Origin: Mimachlamys varia
Taxonomy: Eukaryota > Mollusca > Bivalvia > Pectinida > Pectinidae
Reading direction: 5' to 3'
Assembly: GCA_947623455.1 (NCBI GenBank)
Contig: OX392545.1
Span: 28,657,001 to 28,721,000, forward strand
DNA: 64,000 bases
The notes under the pieces are model-generated. The model was given only the letters and a program-made list of their open reading frames with translations. It searched no databases and was not told the origin of the DNA. This document shows positions 57,074 through 64,000 of this stretch, in pieces; position 1 is the stretch's first letter; the number at the start of each line of letters is the position of its first letter. The translations under genes were made by a program, and so were the position numbers.

Positions 57074-60000
57074 GGGTGTCAGAGGGAGTCGTGTAACACT
57101 GGTGATTCTGGACAGTCTGATAATTATAATGAGTTAGATGTAAAAATATTAACCTGGAACATTAATGGTGGTTTTGACAGGAAGTTAAATGAAGAAGAGT
57201 TCAGAAAATTCATTTTATCTTATGACATAGTATTTTTATCCGAATGTTGGATTCCAAACAATTACTCTGTAACTATTGATGATTTCAAGTCTGTGTTTAT
57301 ACCTAGGAAATTAACTCAACATACACAAGGTGGCGGCAATATTTTGCTAATTCGTGAAAGTATTTCTGACTTGGTTTTTGTTGGAAATTCTCTGTTTGAT
57401 ACCATATTACCTGTAACTATTGATAAATGTCTACTGAGTCAGAATGAAAACATCACGGTAATCTTTACGTATGTTCCTCCTAGATCCTCACAATACTATA
57501 TACAGTATAACTGTGACGTTTTTCATGAGTTAGAGACCATCCTAGTAGAATATTCGGAGTCCAAGAATGTGATGATTTTAGGTGATTTTAATGCTCGAAC
57601 ATGCACAACTGATGATTTCATAACTTTTGATACAATTCATGAGTGTGTAAGAAACCACATTGAATCTATATTTAATTATGTGATTGATGATACTGATGAC
57701 AATTTACCTACTAGAGTAAACCCAGATCCTGGCACGAATGAATATGGTGCTAGATTAATTAAATTATGTAAATCTTCTGGTCTACGAATCAGAAACGGTA
57801 GAGATATCGATGGAACATCAAATAAGTTTACATTTTGTGGATCAAATGGTATGAGTGTGATAGACTACATGTTAATGCCATCTTCTTTGTTCGCAACTGT
57901 GAACAAATTTGTTGTATGTAATTTTACAGAGTTTTCTGATCATGCTCCTTTACATGTACAGTTATATGGTAAAAAGGTACCAACCATTAACGATACTGTC
58001 AAAGGCGATTGTAACGGTAAGGATAGTCCAAAGTATATATGGAAAGATGAATACAAATATCAGTTCTCTGAGTCATTAAATGTAAATTTTGACAAGCTTA
58101 AGGAACATGTCCAGATCAGGGGGGAAGTAAACCAGGAATCTATAGACTCCAGTGTTAAGAATTTTACTAATGTATTGCAGAAATTAATGGAACCTTTCTT
58201 TCTTAAAACTGCACATGTTAAGTGCGCAAAGAAAGTTGAAGATATTACATGTTTGACTGTACAAACAAGGGATGATAAGCCCTGGTTTAATGATGAAGTG
58301 AAATGTTTACATAAAAAATATTTAAGTGCCTTAAGTTTATTTAATAGTAATGCAAATCCACATAATCATGCAATACTCGTAACAAAGAAAAAACAGTATA
58401 AAATTTTGGAATCTAAATTGAAGAAGAAATATTTCAGCGTAGAGGGTGACATGATGGAATATTTAAGGAAACATAATCCAAGATTTTTTTATAAAAAGTT
58501 TTCTAAGAAGAAATCTAATCCACCTAAAGTTTCAATGGACCAATTATTTGAACATTTCAAAAATATAACAAATACTGATGTTGATTATGGGCACAACAAC
58601 ATTTTAGATAAAGAGAATGATGATACTGTAATTTTTGACGAGTTAGATACTCCTATATCGATTGATGAAATTACAGTGGCGATCAATAACCTGAAACGAA
58701 ATAAATCGCATGGTCCAGATGGCTTGTTAAATGAATGTTTCATTGAATGTAAACAGCTGTTGCTGCCACTTTTACATGTATTATTTAACAATATATTGCA
58801 ATCTGGATGTTTCCCAGCTGATTGGTCCACAGCAATAATCGTACCTGTGCATAAAAAGGGAGCTTATACAGATCCTAATAATTTTAGAGGTATCAGTTTA
58901 ATAAGCTGTCAGTGCAAATTATTCACATCCATTCTAAATAAACGTCTGATTGACGTTTGTACCAAATATGATATTTTAACAGACGCGCAATTTGGATTTC
59001 GTCCAGGAGTAAGCACTGTAGACGCTATTTTCGCTTTGCAAACTGTAATTTCGCAAACTTTATCTGGAAAAAAGAGGCTATATTGTTGCTTCGTAGATTT
59101 CCGCAAGGCATTTGATTTCGTAGACAGAGTAAGCTTATGGCGCAAGTTGACAAAGCTGGGTGTTCGAGGGAAATTTTTGTCTACGGTTAGGTCCTTATAC
59201 TCATTAGTTAAATCCTGTGTTTTTGTTAATGGCAAATGTTCAAACTTTTTTTCTAATAATGTTGGATTGATGCAAGGAGAAATTTTATCACCGTTACTTT
59301 TTTCTTTGTTTATAAACGATTTTGAAAATAGCTTTATAGAAAGTGGTGCATCACATTACGACTTTGGTGAATTGAGTTTATTTCTTCTTCTATATGCAGA
59401 TGATTTAGTTTTATTTTCTGAGTCAGTCGAAGGCCTACAAAGCCTTTTGAACAGTCTTAACGAGTATTCGAATAAGTGGAAATTAACAGTCAATATTGAT
59501 AAAACCAAAATTGTTGTTTTCAGAAACAGTGGCAAGATTAAAGAATCGGAAAGCTGGGTGTATAATGGTAACACAATTTCAGTTGTTGACCAGTTCTGTT
59601 ATTTAGGGGTTCTGTTTAGATATAATAACAAATTCAGTTTTATGATTAAACATGTAGCAGAGCAAGGTCGTAAAGCCCTTTTTGCCTTACGGTCTAAATG
59701 TAAACACATTCATTTAAACATCAAAACTATGTTACACCTCTTTGACACATATGTGAGTAGTATATTTTATTATGGTTGTGAAATATGGGGTGGTTATAAA
59801 GCAGTTGAAATTGAAAGGGTCCATTTAGAATTTTGCAAAAATATACTCTGTGTTAAAAAATCAACGTGTAATGCAATGGTATATTTTGAGCTTGGGCGAC
59901 TTCCTTTGGCAAATAATCAGACGTATAGAATGTTGAAATATTGGTTTAAGTTGTTAAACTGTGAAAATTGTATTCTAAAAGAAGCATATCACTTATTATT

Positions 60001-60574
60001 GAAAGAAACTTGGAAGGTTAATCCAAAACAAAATTGGTTATTATTCATAAAACATAAATTATTTGAATTGGGGTTTGGATATATATGGATAAGACAGGCA
60101 GCTAGCGACATCTATCTTTTACCCATTATTAAGCAGCGCATAGAGGATCAGGCAAAACAAATTTTATTCAACTCTTTGGCCATCTCAAGTAAATGTGATT
60201 TATATAGAAACATGGTAGATAATGTGACATTACAATATTATTTATTAAAGTCCATACCAAAACAACGTCGAATTATGATTACCAAATTACGTATGTCAGC
60301 TCACAATCTGTCAATAGAAACGGGAAGGTACAAGAATATTACAAGAAATAATAGATATTGTATTAACTGTGATCTAGTAGAAGTAGAAGATGAATTTCAT
60401 TTTCTACTTACTTGCCCTTGTCATCAAGATCTAAGAAAAAAATATATTAAAAAATATTACTGGCAAAAACCATCTGTATTCAAACTTATCGAACTATTAA
60501 ATACACACAATGTCAAGGAACTGAATATGTTGGGTAAATTTATCGTTGAAGCCTACAAACGGAGGAGTACTTAA
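57074..60574 (+). CDS. LINE ORF2: APE endonuclease and reverse transcriptase (1166 codons after the TAG)
   Basis: The frame is open directly from the ORF1 TAG. APE-type endonuclease: KILTWNINGG, FLSECW, MILGDFNART, SVIDYMLMPS and FSDHAPLHVQL, so the key N, E, D/N, D and H positions are present. Reverse transcriptase: SHGPDGLLNECF, VPVHKKGAYTDPNNFRGISL, DAQFGFRPGVST, CCFVDFRKAFDFVDR, LMQGEILSPLLFSLFINDFE and the catalytic LLYADDLVLFSE. C-terminal zinc-binding style CINCDLVEVEDEFHFLLTCP. No RNase H was seen. No ATG lies between the TAG and the endonuclease core; the first GTG (57293) would cut off the WNING motif. No frameshift or stop occurs inside, so the copy may be active. The clade (CR1/L2/Jockey-like group) is not resolved. 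Confidence 0.9.
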   Translation, partial: GCQRESCNTGDSGQSDNYNELDVKILTWNINGGFDRKLNEEEFRKFILSYDIVFLSECWIPNNYSVTIDDFKSVFIPRKLTQHTQGGGNILLIRESISDLVFVGNSLFDTILPVTIDKCLLSQNENITVIFTYVPPRSSQYYIQYNCDVFHELETILVEYSESKNVMILGDFNARTCTTDDFITFDTIHECVRNHIESIFNYVIDDTDDNLPTRVNPDPGTNEYGARLIKLCKSSGLRIRNGRDIDGTSNKFTFCGSNGMSVIDYMLMPSSLFATVNKFVVCNFTEFSDHAPLHVQLYGKKVPTINDTVKGDCNGKDSPKYIWKDEYKYQFSESLNVNFDKLKEHVQIRGEVNQESIDSSVKNFTNVLQKLMEPFFLKTAHVKCAKKVEDITCLTVQTRDDKPWFNDEVKCLHKKYLSALSLFNSNANPHNHAILVTKKKQYKILESKLKKKYFSVEGDMMEYLRKHNPRFFYKKFSKKKSNPPKVSMDQLFEHFKNITNTDVDYGHNNILDKENDDTVIFDELDTPISIDEITVAINNLKRNKSHGPDGLLNECFIECKQLLLPLLHVLFNNILQSGCFPADWSTAIIVPVHKKGAYTDPNNFRGISLISCQCKLFTSILNKRLIDVCTKYDILTDAQFGFRPGVSTVDAIFALQTVISQTLSGKKRLYCCFVDFRKAFDFVDRVSLWRKLTKLGVRGKFLSTVRSLYSLVKSCVFVNGKCSNFFSNNVGLMQGEILSPLLFSLFINDFENSFIESGASHYDFGELSLFLLLYADDLVLFSESVEGLQSLLNSLNEYSNKWKLTVNIDKTKIVVFRNSGKIKESESWVYNGNTISVVDQFCYLGVLFRYNNKFSFMIKHVAEQGRKALFALRSKCKHIHLNIKTMLHLFDTYVSSIFYYGCEIWGGYKAVEIERVHLEFCKNILCVKKSTCNAMVYFELGRLPLANNQTYRMLKYWFKLLNCENCILKEAYHLLLKETWKVNPKQNWLLFIKHKLFELGFGYIWIRQAASDIYLLPIIKQRIEDQAKQILFNSLAISSKCDLYRNMVDNVTLQYYLLKSIPKQRRIMITKLRMSAHNLSIETGRYKNITRNNRYCINCDLVEVEDEFHFLLTCPCHQDLRKKYIKKYYWQKPSVFKLIELLNTHNVKELNMLGKFIVEAYKRRST

Positions 60575-60793
60575 ATTTTATTTTTGTCTTACCTAACTAT
60601 TTTTTCCAAATCGATTAAGGTTCTCGTTTTGTTTGTACTTGTATTTTCCCCATGATGATGATGATGATAAGGATGCATGATTATATTGTTGCTGAAAATG
60701 TAGATAATTTAGCTTTTGCTGATGAATGTACCATGTATGCGTATCCTATAAGTTGTACAACTTACGGAAATAAAATGAATTGAATTGAATTGA

Positions 60794-60967
60794 TAGCACG
60801 CAAGCACAGTACAGGTAAATTGGCTCCAGCGAGAGAGTTACAGGTCGTCACGGTTCGATGCACAAATACAAGAGGTGGACAATACATACGCTAGATGATG
60901 ACAGTGGTGTTGCCAATCCCTGCTATCTAAGTCCGTGATTTAAGTTTTGAGGAATTACACACTTTTA
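60794..60967. other. Spacer between LINE and Tc1-like remnant
   Basis: Short unannotated stretch. It may include the 3' UTR or TIR of the Tc1-like element; no terminal repeat could be matched because its other end lies at or beyond the window edge. Confidence 0.4.
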
Positions 60968-61280
60968 CATATTGTCACAATGCATAAGTCACTTTACAAT
61001 ATCCAGAAGGACCACCTATTTTCCGAATGACCTCAGGTATGACCCTGTACAAATGGTTAATGTAGCAGAACCATTTCTCCGGTGTCACAGTAGCCCAGAA
61101 TTCCCAAATTCCCTCGATGAGCTCGTCTTTATTCCTTGGTTTCTGTTCCTTTCTGATGTAGTGCTTAAGTCCTGCCCATTTTCGATTGGATTCTTGTCGG
61201 GGAATTCGGGCGGTGTCGGCCATTGCCCGAAAAACTCCCTCGTCCTCCATTAACTTTACTGTCGATCGGCTGACATGCTT

Positions 61281-63185
61281 GAATCTAGGTCAAAACGGCC
61301 TCACTGCAAAAACGGCCCTAGTTAAAACGGCCCTAGTTGAAACGGCCTTACTTATATATAGTGTTGTTATATGATGTATTGTAGGTGATCTAACTTGAAT
61401 TTAATCAAATTATTGTTACTTATATTAAAATATATAAAAATTGAAAAAAATAGAGGGTGTCAGCCAACAATGCATTGCCATGGTAATGACATTGTTGTTT
61501 CCAGCTCTTGCCACGTGGAGGCCCCCTCTGTAAGAGCCACACGAATTTAGTTTGCTAAAGTTTGAAAGTTTTAACGGATAAATGTCATGGAAATATATGA
61601 AATTTGATCTAACGTTGTTTTTAAAGTTTTCATATCACACCACAAAATTAAAGTTCTAAATGTTCACTGGAAGTTCGAATGATTCACGAAATGTTGTTAA
61701 CTGTGTCTACTGCTCCGTCGGCCTTGGTGCGTACACCTGTCCAATCCTCTTCAGGAATGCGGAGGTGGAGATGGCATCCTGGTCGTACTGCTCCCAAAGG
61801 TCCGCTACCTTCCCCTGGACTCGGCGGTAGGTCGTCCTCTGGTGCCTCTGAAGCGACGATTCGGACACCAGGCGCATCTGGATGCTGACCAAGGAGCCTT
61901 CCTTCAGGAGCAGCGGCACGAGGACGTAGAACGGCAAATTGGCTCGTCCAGCCGGTTCAATCTGAGATGATGGCAGGAATGGAAGGGCCAGCAGCTGTTT
62001 CACGTACTGATGAACTCCTACAAATGAAAAAAAAATACATCACATTTGATCTATGGATTTTAAGTAAAATATGAATGCAAATAAATATATGTTATAATAA
62101 GTTGTTGCGTTCTTAATTTTGTTCCAAATCATTTAGACGTATATATATATCTGAACATATCAATTTATTTGGTCATATCAATTTCATTCTTACGGGACAT
62201 ATATCATATCAATAACGTGACGTATATATATATCTGAACATATCAATTACGGGACATATAATATTATATATAACTGAACCTATCAATTTCATTTTTACAG
62301 AACGTATAATTTTTTCATATTTTATTGATACGGGACGTATATCTAGGAACAAAGTTAAAACATATTTGAACATACAAGTAGTAATATAATTATGACATTT
62401 TGCTAAATACAGAAATACCACAAAATATGGCGAGTTTAGTTGGCAATTTTGTAAAGACGTTTATTTTTTTCTTTCATACAAAAAATCGCAATGTACCTAT
62501 ACGTAACATATTAATTGGGTATTTCTGTGATTAACATATATATTTTGTATCACTTACCAGTACCGCACGTTCTATGCTGCCATCTGTTGCAGCCATCGCA
62601 CTGAAGTGCATGCTGTGCAGGTCTGACGATCCTGTCGCACGATAAACACTTACTCATGGTTGTAGGTCTCATTTAATTTAAAATGATAAGTGAGGATTTC
62701 AACGTACATTGTCTATTTTATCACACCCTCTGACCAATCCGGTTAACTGTTGTTTTAATTGAGTCACTCCGATTGTGAGGTACTTTGTTAAAAAAACAAT
62801 AAAGAACCAGCCCCTACCTAAATCATAATTGCACATTTTTGTAATTAAATTTATTATTTGTTTAATATTCTATTAAATGTTCTATATGTTTATTTTCAAT
62901 ATATTTCTTTAAGTTGATTTAATGAAACTTTCTAGTAGAATACATTGTCCGTGAGTGAACAGTTAAATGATTCTACCATTATATATCAATAAAATTATAT
63001 CAAGAAAAACACAAACACATCTATATTTTTTTGTCTGTACATGTACACATTTTTATTTATTAATAGTACATGTACCTTTATTAACAAACAATAATGGTAT
63101 ATATCCTATATAAAAGTAGGGCCGTTTCAACTAGGGCCGTTTTTACTAGGGCCGTTACTGCAGTGAGGCCGTTTTAACCGGACAC
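61281..63185. mobile_element. MULE-like DNA transposon, 1905 bp, inserted in the Tc1-like transposase
   Basis: Target duplication ACATGCTT (8 bp; 9 with one mismatch) at 61272-61280 and 63186-63194 interrupts the codons after NDPKH. TIRs of about 65 bp: AAAACGGCCTCACTGC, then repeated AACGGCCCTAGTT-type blocks, on both ends. An 8-9 bp duplication with long TIRs fits the Mutator-like superfamily. No MULE transposase domain is present, so the copy is non-autonomous. Confidence 0.85.
61707..62672 (-). CDS. Two-exon zinc-finger ORF carried by the MULE-like element (141 aa)
   Basis: Exons 62672-62558 (ATG at 62672) and 62017-61707, GT-AG (donor GTAAGT, acceptor TTTGTAG), phase 1, 426 nt in total and open throughout. 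N-terminal CLSCDRIVRPAQHALQCDGC followed by NRWQHRTC is a CxxC...H...CxxC..W.H..C finger. The second exon has SIQMRLVSESSLQRHQRTTY and a helical KVADLWEQYDQD...AFLKRIGQVY. It may be the joined ends of a longer MULE protein with the catalytic middle deleted, or a captured gene. No known function is claimed. Confidence 0.55.
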
Positions 63186-64000
63186 CACATGCTTTGGGTC
63201 GTTGTCCTGCATAAGTCCATGCGAGTCATTGAACTCTTTTCTGATGAATGGTAAAAGGCTAGTTTTAAGAATGTCCTGGTAGTATTGCGAGTCTATTCTC
63301 CCAGTGAAAATATGGATGTTATAGTCGCACCTTTCCTCGATATCCCTGCCCAGAAATGGGTGTTTTGGCTTCCCCTTTTGTTTTGTCAATGTCTTATCGC
63401 CTTCTTTATAAAGGGTTCTCCGCGTTGTAATTTGGATATTGATTGTTGATTCGTCGTTGAAAATAACATTATCAAAGTTCTCCTTGTCTTCCACACACTC
63501 AATAGCATAGTTAAATCGTTTTCCTTGGTTTTGATTTCAAATTGTTTGGCAATACTGTGTTGTTTTACTTGTCCAGCCAAGTCTCTTCCTTGCTAACCTC
63601 ACAGTCCACGGGGTTACTTGAACATCAAAGACTTTAACAACTGTGCTGATGTTAGTTCATTGTTCTCTTTTAAGCGACTGTCAATAAGATCCCAGTGATC
63701 AGTGGTGAGTTTAGATAGTCTTCGCCTGTCAGTCTTTGATGATACCCCCTGTCCTTTTATGTAAAACTACCAATTTGTTAACGGTCTGTCTGCTCACTCT
63801 CACATTGTCTATTTTCAATATTCTCTGCACAATCTGCACCTGATTAAGTCCAATTTGGTGAAAAGATATAATCCTCTCTTTCCAAAAAGGAGACAGTCGC
63901 AAACCACTTATAGCCTTGGCAGTCATGATGAGAATGATCCCCATAGCGTCTGACTCAGAAATGTTGACACATTGTGTATTAATTAGGATTAGCTTCAGGT

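Larger units (their letters stand above)
55860..60793 (+). mobile_element. Near-complete non-LTR retrotransposon
   Basis: 5' UTR (start uncertain, about 55860-56029), ORF1, ORF2, 3' UTR with TGATGATGATGATGATAAGG and an AATAAAA signal, ending in a short GAATT repeat tail (60775-60793). I could not find a convincing target-site duplication, so the 5' boundary is approximate. Confidence 0.8.
60968..63950 (-). pseudogene. Tc1-like transposase, frameshifted and interrupted by a MULE-like element
   Basis: Minus strand. N-terminal helix-turn-helix region (ATG at 63944; SPFWKERIISFHQIG, VSRQTVNKLV), then after frameshifts NVIFNDEST (first Asp motif) and LMQDNDPKH (second Asp motif) up to 63195. After the insertion it resumes at 61271 with SRSTVKLMEDEG, a D..NPIEN motif in a shifted frame near 61177-61208 (third acidic residue) and WAGLKHYIRKEQKPRNKDEL. 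The IEN-to-W frameshift, the other shifts and the 1.9-kb insertion make it non-functional. Confidence 0.85.

Noticed and set aside
57293..57295. GTG as the start of LINE ORF2
   Set aside because: It would remove the essential WNING and SECW endonuclease motifs, which lie upstream in the same open frame.

Overview
The window is eukaryotic: intron-rich, AT-rich and crowded with transposable elements and minisatellites. Penelope-like fragments, tRNA-derived SINEs, a pogo-like MITE, a MULE, an APE-type LINE and metazoan cell-surface and Golgi genes point to an animal, most likely a lophotrochozoan and probably a bivalve mollusc. The species call is inference.

The main gene (+ strand, 3211-35330) was assembled here from splice sites and reading phase. 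It has 15 coding exons that join without a frame break into 635 residues. The predicted protein is a type I membrane receptor: signal peptide, Ser/Thr-rich stretch, two Ig-like domains, one FN3 domain, one transmembrane helix and a cytoplasmic tail of about 230 residues. The tail carries five tyrosine motifs: YEDL, YNSI, YDDI, a YMDM (PI3K p85-type) and a C-terminal TEYVDV that fits the immunoreceptor switch (ITSM) pattern. It looks like an invertebrate immunoreceptor-style signalling receptor. Introns are filled with Penelope-like 3' fragments, SINEs, MITEs and large tandem arrays.

Convergent to it (- strand, 45932-41268) is a three-exon core-2/I-branching beta-1,6-N-acetylglucosaminyltransferase-like gene (GT14, 446 aa), apparently intact.

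From 46 to 55.5 kb there is little coding signal: a nested foldback element, a LINE 3' end, a 250-bp direct duplication and one weak minus-strand terminal exon. From 56.0 to 60.8 kb lies a near-complete LINE whose ORF1 and ORF2 share one frame separated by a single TAG. From 61.0 to 63.95 kb a decayed Tc1-like transposase (- strand) is split by a 1.9-kb MULE-like element with 8-9 bp target duplications and an intact two-exon zinc-finger ORF.

The most unusual signal is that three tandem arrays start exactly at exon-intron junctions of the two genes and repeat the splice site itself: 38-bp units at the FN3 acceptor, 123-bp units at the exon 12 donor, and 33-bp units at the glycosyltransferase exon 1 donor.
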